Shown: positions 1-9,638, counted from the stretch's first letter. The stretch is DNA of 64,000 nucleotides from Flaviflexus huanghaiensis (GCF_014118685.1 NZ_JACFAK010000002.1:124001-188000), one strand, 5' to 3'. Program-made: numbers and translations. Notes: generated by a model not told the origin, from the letters alone.

Positions 1-1428
1 GGCACTGCCACTGTGCGAGCTACCGCACTGGGCGGTCCTGTTGAGAATGTTGTGGTTGGGTGCTCGGGTTGCACACCGGTCCTGCCGCCCACATGCGAAC
101 CCAACGTCGACGTGTATTCGGACACGGACGGGTGCGATGTTATCCGCCTGGAGGAGGAGCCGCTTCTTCAGATCGATAAGGCACTCGTTGGTTCCCTCGA
201 GGAAGGCGAAGCGTCATACAGCATCACTGTGCGCAACGGTGCCACGCCAGCCGAGGGAGTCGTGACGGCCGGGACCCTCATTCGAGCCGTCGACCTTCCC
301 GGTGTCGGCATTGACTCTGTCGCCTTCACCGACGTCTCGAAGGGGACGACCGACGGCAACTCGTGGGCGATCGGCACGCTCCGAGCTGGCGAGGAGGCGA
401 CGGCGACGGTGACAGCGTTGCTCACTGCAGAGGCGATGACAGTCGTTAACGCCATCTCGATCACCAATCCGGTTCAACCTCGCGAGCTCACTCACCCGCA
501 TGACGCGATTCCAAACGATGATGTCTACTCTGACACCGACCAGGCAGATGTCGTCTCCGTGTCTCGCGACGGCACGCTCGCGATCAACAAGGAGCTGCAG
601 ATCCTCGACGGTGACACGATCGCTTTCGTCATCGAGGCGGGGAACCTCGGCGGGCAGACGGTCGGCGGGGTGCGGGTCGTTGACCTCCCAGGAGAGGGCC
701 TGAGCGACGTGACGCTCGGTGAGCCAAGCACCGGCACCATTGATGGGCTGACGTGGTTCGTGGGCGACCTGGAACCGGGACAGGTTGAGACCGTTCACGT
801 CAAGGCGCATGTCCCTGCCGCGACGGCACACGTGAGCAACCGTGCCTACGTCGAAGCCGAGCACCACCCGCACGGAGGCGGCTTCCTTCCAAACCCGACG
901 CTTGAGACCGATACCGACCAAGGCGATACCGTCGAGGTTGATGTTCCGACGGCAGACCTGCGGATTGACAAGCGCCATCTCAGCACCGACGGCACGAATG
1001 CGCGTTTTGAGATCGAGACATGCAACGTCGGCATCGCCCCCGCCGCCGCGGTGACTGTGACTGACGACATCGGGCCCGGCCTCCGCTCCATTGATTCAGA
1101 TGACGACAGGTACGACGCCGGTCTGTTCACGCTCGGGGAGCTCGATCCGGGTGCGTGCGTCACGCTCAACGCCACCGCGGTCCTTGAGGGGCCGGGTCAC
1201 AACATCGCCTACGTTGATTCGCCAAGTGACCCGATCGAGGAGGGCGCGAACCAGCCGAACGAGTCGATTGAAGACGACATCGACGGCTGGGACATTGTCC
1301 ACGTCGACGGACCTGCTCCGGCCCGCAGGGAGTTGCCGCTGACCGGCGCCACCGGTGGCAGAATTGTCGTGGCTGTCCTGCTCCTCAGTCTCGGTGCAGG
1401 AGTTCTGCTCGTCCGCCGCCGGATCTGA
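1..1428 (+). CDS. Cell-wall-anchored surface protein, DUF11-type repeats, LPLTG signal (5' end outside window)
   Basis: The frame is open from the first base, so the true start lies upstream. The visible part (about 475 residues) holds three similar beta-sandwich-like repeats of about 150 residues, each with an (I)DK opening, a T-D-G...W-x-(I/V)-G-x-L segment and a closing S-D-T-D-x-x-D motif. This is the pattern of DUF11/isopeptide-type adhesin repeats. The C-terminus has an LPLTG sorting motif, a hydrophobic helix and an RRRI tail, which is a complete sortase substrate signal. The protein is therefore expected to be covalently attached to peptidoglycan. Ligand and function cannot be told. 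A perfect hairpin follows the stop codon. Confidence 0.85.
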   Translation, partial: GTATVRATALGGPVENVVVGCSGCTPVLPPTCEPNVDVYSDTDGCDVIRLEEEPLLQIDKALVGSLEEGEASYSITVRNGATPAEGVVTAGTLIRAVDLPGVGIDSVAFTDVSKGTTDGNSWAIGTLRAGEEATATVTALLTAEAMTVVNAISITNPVQPRELTHPHDAIPNDDVYSDTDQADVVSVSRDGTLAINKELQILDGDTIAFVIEAGNLGGQTVGGVRVVDLPGEGLSDVTLGEPSTGTIDGLTWFVGDLEPGQVETVHVKAHVPAATAHVSNRAYVEAEHHPHGGGFLPNPTLETDTDQGDTVEVDVPTADLRIDKRHLSTDGTNARFEIETCNVGIAPAAAVTVTDDIGPGLRSIDSDDDRYDAGLFTLGELDPGACVTLNATAVLEGPGHNIAYVDSPSDPIEEGANQPNESIEDDIDGWDIVHVDGPAPARRELPLTGATGGRIVVAVLLLSLGAGVLLVRRRI

Positions 1429-1452
1429 CCTAATCTCGAGCAGACAACAGAG

Positions 1453-1476
1453 TTCCCCGGGCACACGCCCGGGGAA
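1453..1476. terminator. Hairpin terminator between convergent genes
   Basis: A perfect 10-bp stem TTCCCCGGGC / GCCCGGGGAA with an ACAC loop lies 24 nt after the surface-protein stop and 28 nt from the end of the convergent trmL gene. There is no T-run, as is common for actinobacterial terminators. It may serve both strands. Confidence 0.7.
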
Positions 1477-1503
1477 CATATGTCGACACCGATCAGGGGA
1501 CTG

Positions 1504-1971
1504 TCACACCGCCCCCGCGTATCCATTCTGGCGCCACGCCTCATAGACGGCGATCGACGCGGAGTTTGCCAGGTTGAGGGAGCGGATATGCGGCTGCATG
1601 GGGATTCGAACCTGCATTGTCACAGCCTCGTGGTCGAGGATGTGGTCAGGCAAGCCGGTCGGTTCAGGGCCAAATAGGAGCACATCGCCAGGCCGGTAGG
1701 CCACATCCGCGAACGACTCCGTGCTCTTTCCCGTGAACGTGAAGATCCGTCGGTCCGCACCCAGGTGCGCGATGAGCGAATCGAACGTGGGATGGACGAG
1801 CATATCGGCCAGGTCGTGGTAGTCGAGTCCGGCCCGGCGCAGGTGAGCGTCGCCGAAGTTGAAGCCGAGAGGCTCGACAAGATGAAGAGTGATGCCCGTG
1901 CATGCGGACAGCCGAATGGCATTGCCAGTGTTAGAGGCGATGCGGGGCTCGTAGAAGACAACGTCGAACAC
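1504..1971 (-). CDS. trmL: tRNA (cytidine(34)-2'-O)-methyltransferase, SPOUT family
   Basis: The 155-residue product has the length and fold signature of TrmL, a trefoil-knot SPOUT methyltransferase that 2'-O-methylates the wobble base of tRNA-Leu. Visible motifs are the N-terminal YEPRIASNTGNAIRLSACTG (motif 1), FGPEPTGLP (motif 2) and IPMQPHIRSLNLANSASI (motif 3, SAM-binding knot). It lies 13 nt downstream of the PEBP gene on the same strand and may share its transcript. Confidence 0.93.
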   Translation of the reverse strand: MFDVVFYEPRIASNTGNAIRLSACTGITLHLVEPLGFNFGDAHLRRAGLDYHDLADMLVHPTFDSLIAHLGADRRIFTFTGKSTESFADVAYRPGDVLLFGPEPTGLPDHILDHEAVTMQVRIPMQPHIRSLNLANSASIAVYEAWRQNGYAGAV

Positions 1972-1984
1972 GGGCCAAGACTAC

Positions 1985-2515
1985 CTACTGCTTATACGTC
2001 ACTTCCAACGTGGCGCGGGCGATTGTGTGAAACAACCCGGTGAAGGCGACCGCAGCCGGGGATGCGTCATCAGGGTCGAGCCCGAGAGTATCGGTATCGA
2101 GGGCATGGACGGCGAAGATGTAGCGGTGGGGACGGTCCCCCTCCGGGGGCTGAGCGCCCTCCCAGCCAAACAGTCCGCCATCTGTTCGAACATGCGAGGC
2201 GGCCCCCGGCAGGAACAGATCCGATTCGCCCTGGCCGCGTTCGAGGAATGTCACAGTCGAATCCAGGTCGATGATCGTCCAGTGCCAATACCCCGACGGG
2301 GTTGGCGCATCAGGGTCGAAACACGAGACGACGAAGCTTTGAGTCTCGGCCGGAAAATCCCGCCACGACAGGTGCGGAGAGACGTTCCCATGCTGATAAG
2401 TGAACTCCTTCGGCATCGGTTGGCCGGCGACGAGATCATCCGACTCCAGCACAAAAGAAGGAACGTGGGGGAGTAGCTCATACGGATCTGGGGCAACAGG
2501 ACGATCAAGATTCAT
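1985..2515 (-). CDS. YbhB/YbcL-type PEBP family protein
   Basis: The 176-residue product matches the bacterial phosphatidylethanolamine-binding protein / Raf kinase inhibitor-like family. It shows P-H-L-S-W near residue 50, the C-F-D-P-D-A-P-x-P-S-G-Y-W-H-W-x-I core, and H-R-Y-x-F-x-V-x-A-L-D further on, which together form the anion-binding pocket. The biochemical role of bacterial members is not settled. It is divergent from the SOS-regulated imuA' operon and upstream of trmL. Confidence 0.9.
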   Translation of the reverse strand: MNLDRPVAPDPYELLPHVPSFVLESDDLVAGQPMPKEFTYQHGNVSPHLSWRDFPAETQSFVVSCFDPDAPTPSGYWHWTIIDLDSTVTFLERGQGESDLFLPGAASHVRTDGGLFGWEGAQPPEGDRPHRYIFAVHALDTDTLGLDPDDASPAAVAFTGLFHTIARATLEVTYKQ

Positions 2516-2601
2516 AGCCCCAGTCTATGCCACACGTCACAGGGCGGGGGAAAGCGGGGTCGATTTTTGTCGACCACGGTCGTAAACTGAAGATCGAACC
2601 A

Positions 2602-2617
2602 TCGAACAAGTGTTCTA
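2602..2617 (+). promoter_or_regulatory. LexA (SOS) box upstream of imuA'-imuB-dnaE2
   Basis: The sequence TCGAAC-AAGT-GTTCTA differs by one base from the mycobacterial/actinobacterial SOS consensus TCGAAC-N4-GTTCGA. It lies 13 nt upstream of the GTG start of imuA', overlapping where the promoter or transcription start should be. The operon behind it is a known LexA regulon member in other actinobacteria. Confidence 0.88.
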
Positions 2618-2630
2618 AAAAGGGGGGATC

Positions 2631-3260
2631 GTGAACCACGCGCAGCGGCTCGCACATGCACGAGACGTCCTTCAACGAGCAGAGACAGCCAGCGGTCTGA
2701 GCAAAACTGAGGACAAGCAGGGCTGGCAACCCCCGCCAGCGCTCGCCCCCGTTCTTCCTGCTCTCACCCCCGGCATCGTTGCCATCGCCGGCTCGACCTC
2801 GATCCTCCTCGCCATCGCTGGCCACGCCTCCTCCCAGGGAGCATGGATCGCCCTCGTTGGGTTACCTCTCATCGGGTGGGGAGCAGCTGTCGAACACGGT
2901 CTTGACCTCACCCGTACCGCCCACATCCCACACCCGGGCGCACGCGCCCCCGACGTTCTCACTGCGCTCGCGGACGGATTCGACATCATTGTGGCTGGCG
3001 AGCTGGGGCTGACGATGCGGGAACAGCGGGCTCTTGCCCAGCGGGTACGCACGCGAGGCACAAGCATCCTTGCAGCCGACTGGCCGACCGCCTCTGTTGT
3101 TTTGCGGGTGGAGACTGCTGAGCCAAGCGGATATGACGCGGGCGTCGGTCACCTCACAGCGGTCCGCTACACCGTCTCATCCGGTCCTGTTCGCACCTCG
3201 TGCATATGGACATCCGAAGGGCTTGTCGAAGCGCCGCGGATCCTCCAGGCGGTGTCCTGA
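2631..3260 (+). CDS. imuA': ImuA'-type mutasome accessory protein
   Basis: This 209-residue protein is the first gene of an imuA'-imuB-dnaE2 operon. In mycobacteria ImuA' is required with ImuB for DnaE2-dependent translesion synthesis and damage-induced mutagenesis. I see a short hydrophobic stretch (about residues 45-75) and a RecA-like strand pattern (F-D-I-I-V-A-G-E-L-G-L) but no Walker A motif. The identification therefore rests mainly on position, length and the SOS box. The GTG start is chosen for its AGGGGGG ribosome-binding site. The stop overlaps the imuB start (ATGA). Confidence 0.75.
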   Translation: MNHAQRLAHARDVLQRAETASGLSKTEDKQGWQPPPALAPVLPALTPGIVAIAGSTSILLAIAGHASSQGAWIALVGLPLIGWGAAVEHGLDLTRTAHIPHPGARAPDVLTALADGFDIIVAGELGLTMREQRALAQRVRTRGTSILAADWPTASVVLRVETAEPSGYDAGVGHLTAVRYTVSSGPVRTSCIWTSEGLVEAPRILQAVS

Positions 3261-4891
3261 TGCTCGGCACGCTCCGAGGCGCCCTCTGGGTGCCTGACTG
3301 GCCGGTGGCGGCAGCAATCGCCTCCTCTCTCGCCGCGCCAGAGGAGGCCGTCGCAGTCTGTGACAGCCGCGTCCGGGCGGCAAGTCCTGCCGCTCGTCGG
3401 CAGGGAGTGCGGCAGGGGGATACACGCCGTAAGGCGGTGTCTCTCGTCCCTCATCTCACGATCATCTCCCGCGATGATGATCGTGACAGCAGGGTCTTCG
3501 CCGGGGTGCTCGATGCGATCGAGGACCATGTCGCCGCGACTGTCATCCTCCGCCCCGGGCTTGTCACCTTCGGCGCCAGCGCACCCGCCCGCCTCGCAGG
3601 CGGCCTCGATGCTCTTGCCGCGTCGCTCATCTCCTCTGTCGCGAGCCAGGCTGAAGAATCTCAGGTGGGCTACGGGTGCGGTCTGCTCACCAGTGTGCTG
3701 GCCGCACGCGAGGGCAGGAATGTCCCCGCTGAAGAGACCGCCTCCTTCCTTGCAGACTTCCCCGTGACAGCGACGCTCACCGTGGCTCCGAATGGGCGGG
3801 TCCGCCGCGAGTGGGAGGAAACAATCGATGTGCTCGGGTCGCTCGGGATCACGACCATCGGCCAGTTTGCTACCCTCGACCATTCCCAGATTGCCTCCCG
3901 TTTCGGGCTGACAGGAACGATTCTGTGGCGGCTTTGCCACGGCGCCGACCACGCGGTTATCCAGACAACGGCACCGGCCGCGGAGGTCGCGGTGCGCAGA
4001 CACGTCGACGCGATCGCCAACGAGGAGCAGGCGGCCTTCCTCGCGAAGGAGCTTGCCGATGAGCTGGCAGGGAAGCTGGCGGCGCGGATGCAGGTGTGTG
4101 GGCAGCTCGTTGTCCAGGCTCATTTCGCGGAGGGTGGGGAACGTAGCCGCACATGGTCTGTCGACGGGGTGAACAGTGCCCGCGATATCACTGACAGGGT
4201 GCGCTGGCAGATCTCCGGCTGGCTCGACAGTCGGCACACTCATCCTCTGGGTGAGCTCACCTACCTTGAACTGACCGCCGCTGATCTGACGCCTGCGGGG
4301 ACGAGGCAGGCCACGCTGTGGGGCGATAGCCGGCGAGGCCGAGAGCAGGCGCAGCGCAGTGTCCTACGGATTCAAGGCATGCTCGGTGATTCGGCTGTGC
4401 AGTCGGTGCGGTGGACCGGGGGCCGATGCCCGGACGCGGCGACGGAGTGTGAGAATTGGCAGGCGGTCCAGGAGAAAACTGAGACGGACCGGCCGTGGGT
4501 GGGGGCTGTGCCGAGGCCCTGGCCGTCGATCGTGTTCCCTCATGCGCCTCGGGTCCTGCTTTCCTGCCGTTGCGGGGGCAGCCTCTATGTTGACGAGAGC
4601 ATCCAGCTCGCCTGCGTTGACTGTGTTGAGCCCACGCCAGGTCGCTTCGTTCTTGCCCCGATGCCGAGCCGGTCCGATGCGGAGCGGCCTGATTCGAGCC
4701 GTGCCCATGCGGCGTACTACTACTCGCGTCCCGTCCAGGTCTGGAACTATGCGGGGCCGTGGAGCATCTCGGGACGCTGGTGGGCTCCCGATTCTTATCG
4801 CCGGGCGTACCTTCAAATTGGGGTGGAGGGGCCCGCTGCACTTATCTACCGCAGCGGTACCAGCTGGCTCCTCGAAGGGATCTACAGCTGA
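3260..4891 (+). CDS. imuB: ImuB, Y-family DNA polymerase-like mutasome protein
   Basis: The 543-residue product resembles Y-family polymerases. The usual N-terminal catalytic D-x-D motif is replaced by W-V-P-D-W-P, as in ImuB proteins, which are inactive polymerases that bridge DnaE2 and the beta clamp. The middle contains a helix-hairpin-helix-like segment (L-G-S-L-G-I-T-T-I-G-Q-F-A). The C-terminus has C-R-C...C-V-D-C, a possible zinc site, and the family's W-W-x-P-D-S-Y-R-R-A-Y-x-Q-I ending. The ATG overlapping the imuA' stop is preferred over an in-frame start 60 nt upstream. The gene overlaps dnaE2 by one base, indicating translational coupling. Confidence 0.9.
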   Translation: MLGTLRGALWVPDWPVAAAIASSLAAPEEAVAVCDSRVRAASPAARRQGVRQGDTRRKAVSLVPHLTIISRDDDRDSRVFAGVLDAIEDHVAATVILRPGLVTFGASAPARLAGGLDALAASLISSVASQAEESQVGYGCGLLTSVLAAREGRNVPAEETASFLADFPVTATLTVAPNGRVRREWEETIDVLGSLGITTIGQFATLDHSQIASRFGLTGTILWRLCHGADHAVIQTTAPAAEVAVRRHVDAIANEEQAAFLAKELADELAGKLAARMQVCGQLVVQAHFAEGGERSRTWSVDGVNSARDITDRVRWQISGWLDSRHTHPLGELTYLELTAADLTPAGTRQATLWGDSRRGREQAQRSVLRIQGMLGDSAVQSVRWTGGRCPDAATECENWQAVQEKTETDRPWVGAVPRPWPSIVFPHAPRVLLSCRCGGSLYVDESIQLACVDCVEPTPGRFVLAPMPSRSDAERPDSSRAHAAYYYSRPVQVWNYAGPWSISGRWWAPDSYRRAYLQIGVEGPAALIYRSGTSWLLEGIYS

Positions 4892-7800
4892 TGGGTTTTC
4901 GTTATGCGGAACTTCATGCCCACTCGGCGTTTTCTTTCCTTGATGGGGCCTCCCTCCCGGAAGACCTTGTCTCTCGAGCCGTTGAGCTTGACCTGTCTGC
5001 TCTTGCGCTCACCGACCATGACGGCCTACCCGGCGTCGTCCAGCTCGCGACAGCGGCTCGCACGGTGGGCCTGCCCACTGTCATCGGTACCGAGATCTCC
5101 CTGCCCCTCGATGGTCATGTCTACGCCCCCAAGCGGGCAGGGGAGCGGGATCCGGATGCGAACCATCTCGTCGTTCTCGCCCGCGGGGTCGAAGGCTATC
5201 GTCGGCTGTCATCCGCGATCGGTCGTGCGCAGCTCGCCACGGGAGTCAAAGGCTGTGCTGACTATCGGCTCGAGAGCCTCGCCGAGGCTGCGGATGGGCA
5301 GTGGGCGATTCTCACCGGATGCCGAAAAGGTCACGTGCGCAGAGCTCTCTCAACAGGGGGTGTGCAGGCCGCCCGAGCCGAACTTGACAGGCTGGGCGCG
5401 CTGTTTGGCAGGGACAATGTCATTGTCGAGCTGACGGACCTCGGCGGACCGCACGACAGGGAGCGCAACAGGACGCTCGCCATCCTAGCGAAGGAGAGCG
5501 GGCTGCGGGCAGTCGCGACGGGCCAGGTCCACTACGCCCGACCCGAGGACCGTCCCCTGGCCGATACGCTCGCGGCGATCCGGTCCCGCACCCCACTCGA
5601 AGAGCTGGATGCGTGGCTACCAGCCGCGGGGGCTCATCTGCGGTCGGATGAGGACATGAGGGCGATCCATGCCGCTCACGAGTGGGCAGTTGATGCCGCG
5701 GGCGAGCTAGGTGCCGAGCTCGCCTTCGACCTCCACCTTGTCGCACCTCGGCTACCGCCCTTTCCTGTCCCCGAGGGGCATACAGAGACCTCCTGGTTAC
5801 GAGAGCTCACGTATCGTGGCGCGGAACAACGCTACGGTCCGCGCGGAGCGACCGCGGGGGCGTGGGAGTTAATCGACCACGAGCTCGCGACCATTGAGAA
5901 GCTCGGCTTCCCCGGCTACTTTCTTATCGTCCACGAACTGGTCGACTTCTGTCGCGACAACGGTATCTTCTGTCAGGGCAGAGGGTCGGCCGCGAACTCT
6001 GCCGTCTGCTTCGCGCTCGGGATCACGGCGGTTGATGCGGTGCGGCACAAGATGCTGTTCGAACGTTTCCTGTCGCCGGGGCGGAGCGGGCCCCCCGATA
6101 TCGATATTGATATTGAATCGGGGCGCCGCGAAGAGGTCATCCAGCACGTCTATGGGCGGCATGGTCGTGAGCATGCCGCCCAGGTTGCCAATGTCATCAG
6201 CTATCGACCGAAGATGGCGATCAGGGATGCGGGATTGGCGCTCGGCTTCGAGCTCGGCCAGGTCGATGCGTGGTCGAAGTCGGTTGAGCGGTGGGGGTCT
6301 CTCACCGCCCCAGCAGAAGGGCAGGAGGGACTCGATTCAACCGAGGGCATCGATCCGACGGTTTTGTCGATCGCCGAGCAGATGCTCCAGCTTCCCCGAC
6401 ATCTCGGCATCCATTCGGGCGGCATGGTTATGTGTGAAGGCCCCGTTATCGATGTGTGCCCGGTCGGCTGGGCAACTGCCCCGGGACGGACTGTGCTTCA
6501 GTGGGACAAGGATGACTGCGCTGAGGCGGGACTGGTCAAGTTTGATCTGCTCGGTCTCGGCATGCTCACCGCCCTGCGACTGGCCTTCACCGCGATCGCC
6601 ACCTACGGGGCAGTCGATGAGTTGGGCAGGCCCTACGAGCTTCATTCCGTTCCCGCGGAGGACCCTGCCGTCTATGACCTGCTGTGCGCCGCCGACACGG
6701 TCGGCGTCTTCCAGGTAGAGTCACGGGCCCAGATGAGCACGTTGCCGAGACTGCGTCCGCGGGTCTTCTACGACATTGTCGTCGAGGTCGCCCTCATCCG
6801 TCCCGGCCCTATCCAAGGCAATGCCATCAATCCCTATATCGAACGTAGGCGGGGCAGGCAACCGGTCACCTACCTGCACCCGCTCCTTAAACCCGCCCTC
6901 GAGAAAACGCTCGGTGTTCCGCTCTTCCAAGAGCAGCTCATGCAGATCGCGGTGGATGCCGCCGGGTTCAGCGCCGATGAGGCGGACCAGCTGCGCAAGG
7001 CCATCGGGTCAAAACGCTCCCGCCAACGCATGGAGGCCCTCCATACCAAGCTCGTGGCGGGCATGGCCGAAAGGGGCATTGACGGAGAAACGGCCGAGAA
7101 GATCTATGACAGCCTCAAGGCGTTCGCGGACTTCGGATTCCCCGAATCCCACTCGTTCTCCTTCGCCTACCTCGTCTATGCGAGCGCCTGGCTCAAAGTT
7201 CACCACCCCGAAGCGTTCTACATGGGCTTACTCGGCGCTCAACCGATGGGTTTCTACTCTCCGCAGTCCCTCGTGGCGGATGCTCGCCGTCACGGCGTGC
7301 GGACAGCCCGCCCCGATATCAACCATTCCGAGGTTGAGGCGAGCCTTGAGCGGAGTACCGCAATGGTTCCAGGGGAAGATGCCATACCGGTAGCGGCGGA
7401 AGATAATCTCGTCCGCCCCCACCCTCATCTTGTCCTGCGTCTTGGACTCGACTCGGTCAAAGGTCTCGGCGCGGCCGCCGAACGGATCAGCGCGGCGCGG
7501 AAGGACCGACCATTCACGTCGATAGCTGACCTGGCGCGACGGTGCCGGCTCGATGAGCGGGACCTGCGGATCCTGTCCGAGGCGGGTGCCCTCACGTCGA
7601 TCAACGTCAGCCGGCGGGAGGGAATGTGGGCCGCGGGCCCTCTCGGCAGTGAGGAGCGGGCGGTCCACGGCTGGATCCAGCCCACCATTCCCGGTACCGA
7701 GGTCGGCACGAAGGCGCCAACGCTTCCTGAGATGACGCAGGCGGAGACCGTTATCGCTGATGTTGTGCGGACCGGGATCTCCAGCGTCTACCCGACAGTG

Positions 7801-8142
7801 CTTGTGAGGGACAGGCTCACGCAACGCGGCGTGCTCAGGGTCGCCGATATCCTCACCGCCCCGCTTGGCACCAGGCTCGAGGTCGGCGGGATCGTCACCC
7901 ACCGGCAGCGCCCGCAAACTGCTAAAGGAACAATTTTCCTCTCGATCGAGGACGAGACCGGATTGCTCAACGTCGTATGCTCGCCGGGCCTGTGGGCCCG
8001 CCACAGGGACGTCGCGAGGCCTTCGCGGGCCCTCATCATCCGGGGCATGGTGGAACGGGGTGATGGGACAGTCAACTTCGTCGCCGACGGGTTCGACCAG
8101 CTTCCTCTCGCCCTGCCGGTGAGGTCACGGGACTTCCGCTGA
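4891..8142 (+). CDS. dnaE2: Error-prone DNA polymerase III alpha subunit DnaE2
   Basis: The 1083-residue C-family polymerase is the length of DnaE2 rather than replicative DnaE1. The N-terminal PHP domain begins at residue 5 (A-E-L-H-A-H-S-A-F-S-F) with L-T-D-H-D-G following. The palm shows the catalytic P-D-I-D-I-D-I-E motif (about residue 400). The E-Q-L-M-Q-I-A helix and F-P-E-S-H-S-F-S-F-A-Y motif follow, and the C-terminus ends in an OB fold (V-G-G-I-V-T-H-R-Q-R-P). DnaE2 copies past lesions and causes damage-induced mutation. The start at the imuB stop is used because translation from there begins directly with the PHP domain. Confidence 0.95.
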   Translation: MGFRYAELHAHSAFSFLDGASLPEDLVSRAVELDLSALALTDHDGLPGVVQLATAARTVGLPTVIGTEISLPLDGHVYAPKRAGERDPDANHLVVLARGVEGYRRLSSAIGRAQLATGVKGCADYRLESLAEAADGQWAILTGCRKGHVRRALSTGGVQAARAELDRLGALFGRDNVIVELTDLGGPHDRERNRTLAILAKESGLRAVATGQVHYARPEDRPLADTLAAIRSRTPLEELDAWLPAAGAHLRSDEDMRAIHAAHEWAVDAAGELGAELAFDLHLVAPRLPPFPVPEGHTETSWLRELTYRGAEQRYGPRGATAGAWELIDHELATIEKLGFPGYFLIVHELVDFCRDNGIFCQGRGSAANSAVCFALGITAVDAVRHKMLFERFLSPGRSGPPDIDIDIESGRREEVIQHVYGRHGREHAAQVANVISYRPKMAIRDAGLALGFELGQVDAWSKSVERWGSLTAPAEGQEGLDSTEGIDPTVLSIAEQMLQLPRHLGIHSGGMVMCEGPVIDVCPVGWATAPGRTVLQWDKDDCAEAGLVKFDLLGLGMLTALRLAFTAIATYGAVDELGRPYELHSVPAEDPAVYDLLCAADTVGVFQVESRAQMSTLPRLRPRVFYDIVVEVALIRPGPIQGNAINPYIERRRGRQPVTYLHPLLKPALEKTLGVPLFQEQLMQIAVDAAGFSADEADQLRKAIGSKRSRQRMEALHTKLVAGMAERGIDGETAEKIYDSLKAFADFGFPESHSFSFAYLVYASAWLKVHHPEAFYMGLLGAQPMGFYSPQSLVADARRHGVRTARPDINHSEVEASLERSTAMVPGEDAIPVAAEDNLVRPHPHLVLRLGLDSVKGLGAAAERISAARKDRPFTSIADLARRCRLDERDLRILSEAGALTSINVSRREGMWAAGPLGSEERAVHGWIQPTIPGTEVGTKAPTLPEMTQAETVIADVVRTGISSVYPTVLVRDRLTQRGVLRVADILTAPLGTRLEVGGIVTHRQRPQTAKGTIFLSIEDETGLLNVVCSPGLWARHRDVARPSRALIIRGMVERGDGTVNFVADGFDQLPLALPVRSRDFR

Positions 8143-8250
8143 CACAGTCCCGTCACACGTCATTATCTGGCCGGAACTGTTCGCCCTCGGCATCCTGATC
8201 AGCGAACTCGCCCGGGCAGGGATAGAGTTGGTCGCGAGAAGGGATGACAC

Positions 8251-8709
8251 ATGGCGAAATTCACGACACTTATCCGATGGGCAATCCTCTCCGGCCCCGT
8301 CGTCGTTAACGCAGTTCAGCGCTACGGGCCGGTGATCAAGAAGATGATCGACTCGAACCCTGACGCGGTGTCGACGCTGTCCGGCAAGCTCAAGTCCTAC
8401 CAGGACGCCCGTCAGAAGAAGGGCGTCCCCGGTGCAACGAAGCGAGTTGAGGTCCTCCGCGAGCAGGTGACCTATCTCTACGCCTCGGCCAACACTCCTG
8501 CCGTTGCCGAGCAGGCGACGGAGTGGAAGCAACAGCTAGCGAAAATTGACGCAGGACTTCCCCTCATCGAGGTCATGACCGCGAAAGAGCAGAAGCGAAA
8601 GGTCAAGGAGATCAACGCCCGCATCGACACCCTCGCCGGTGACATTCTCGCCGCCGTTGTCGAAGACGATATTCAAGATGCTGAGGTCCTCGACGACGAC
8701 CGACCATGA
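8251..8709 (+). CDS. Unrecognised 152-residue protein
   Basis: I do not recognise the family. The protein is mostly helical and charged. It has a short hydrophobic N-terminus (about residues 8-22), a basic central region and an acidic tail (E-D-D-I-Q-D-A-E-V-L-D-D-D). There is a GAAGGGA ribosome-binding site 6-7 nt before the ATG and a possible TAGAGT -10. Its stop overlaps the start of the next gene (ATGA), so the two are co-translated. The context (next gene a membrane protein, then UGPase) hints at an envelope role, but this is only inference. Confidence 0.7.
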   Translation: MAKFTTLIRWAILSGPVVVNAVQRYGPVIKKMIDSNPDAVSTLSGKLKSYQDARQKKGVPGATKRVEVLREQVTYLYASANTPAVAEQATEWKQQLAKIDAGLPLIEVMTAKEQKRKVKEINARIDTLAGDILAAVVEDDIQDAEVLDDDRP

Positions 8710-9638
8710 ACACGATCGCCCCGGATGATCCGGGCAACGACGAGGGGAACACCCTCCTCCCGTCCGCTCACACCCCCGAACCTGAGCCAGATGGGCGCGA
8801 CACGATCCCCACTCCTCGCCCCGTCCCTCCGCTGCCCGGCGGGACGCGGGTCAACCCCCACGGGGTCAAACGATCAGCGGGACAACCCAGTCTTGCGACG
8901 GACTGGCCACGACAAGCAGATGACCGGCCGACGGAGCTCGCCGACGGGGCCTGGACACGTGCCAGCAGTCCACGGGACGAGATGGTCGATGGCGCTCCAA
9001 TCGAGCCGATAGAGGCAGGAAATCGGGACGACCAAGCGCCCGCCGTTGATGACACACCAAGCGAGTCGGGCAGAGAAGCCGTGCCGCCACCAACACGAGA
9101 CCGGGCAGGCGTGGCACGCGGCGGGCTAGAGAACGATCGGGCAGCTTCCCAGCCGTGGCCAGCGGCGTTCGTGCGCCCCACTCGGCAGTCGAAGAGCGTG
9201 CCCTCATCCCAACCCCAGACCACCATCGGCGCCGTCGGCGGGGGATTCGCCCTCGCCGCCGTCGTCTTCGCTGTTATTGCCCCGTTCGTTCCCTTCGTGT
9301 CGATCGGCGAGCCAATCTCGCTGTGGGGTTCTGAGGCGGGCAACAACTACTCCTACACAATCCTCGCAGCGGCGCTCGTTGGCGCCGTCGGCTCTGTCCT
9401 TCTCCTAGCCTCGACAGGAAGCCGAACGCGAGGACGCTGGGGCGGGATACTGAGTATGGTGGCAGGAGCCGTGCTTGGTGGCGTCGCCGCCTACCTTGTG
9501 CTCAACTCCGACCACCGCGCAGTCATCGCTCAAGGTGGTAGCTTCGGCGCCGCAGTATGGCTCCTCATCGCAGCAGCCGGTGCCCTGCTGATCGGCAGCA
9601 TCTTGGGCCTTGTACGCGGCTCACTGAAGGAAGGATGA
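8706..9638 (+). CDS. Membrane protein with long disordered cytoplasmic N-terminus
   Basis: The 310-residue protein has about 170 N-terminal residues rich in Pro, Asp, Arg and Ser with no hydrophobic run, probably disordered. Three to four membrane segments follow (around residues 178-197, 219-237, 248-265 and 280-300). No enzymatic motif is visible and I do not recognise the family. It overlaps the preceding small gene by 4 nt and ends 2 nt before the UGPase start, so the three genes are probably one transcript. Confidence 0.7.
   Translation: MNTIAPDDPGNDEGNTLLPSAHTPEPEPDGRDTIPTPRPVPPLPGGTRVNPHGVKRSAGQPSLATDWPRQADDRPTELADGAWTRASSPRDEMVDGAPIEPIEAGNRDDQAPAVDDTPSESGREAVPPPTRDRAGVARGGLENDRAASQPWPAAFVRPTRQSKSVPSSQPQTTIGAVGGGFALAAVVFAVIAPFVPFVSIGEPISLWGSEAGNNYSYTILAAALVGAVGSVLLLASTGSRTRGRWGGILSMVAGAVLGGVAAYLVLNSDHRAVIAQGGSFGAAVWLLIAAAGALLIGSILGLVRGSLKEG

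Noticed and set aside
3167-4243. 358-codon minus-strand ORF across imuB
   Set aside because: Antisense shadow; the plus-strand protein has clear ImuB features.
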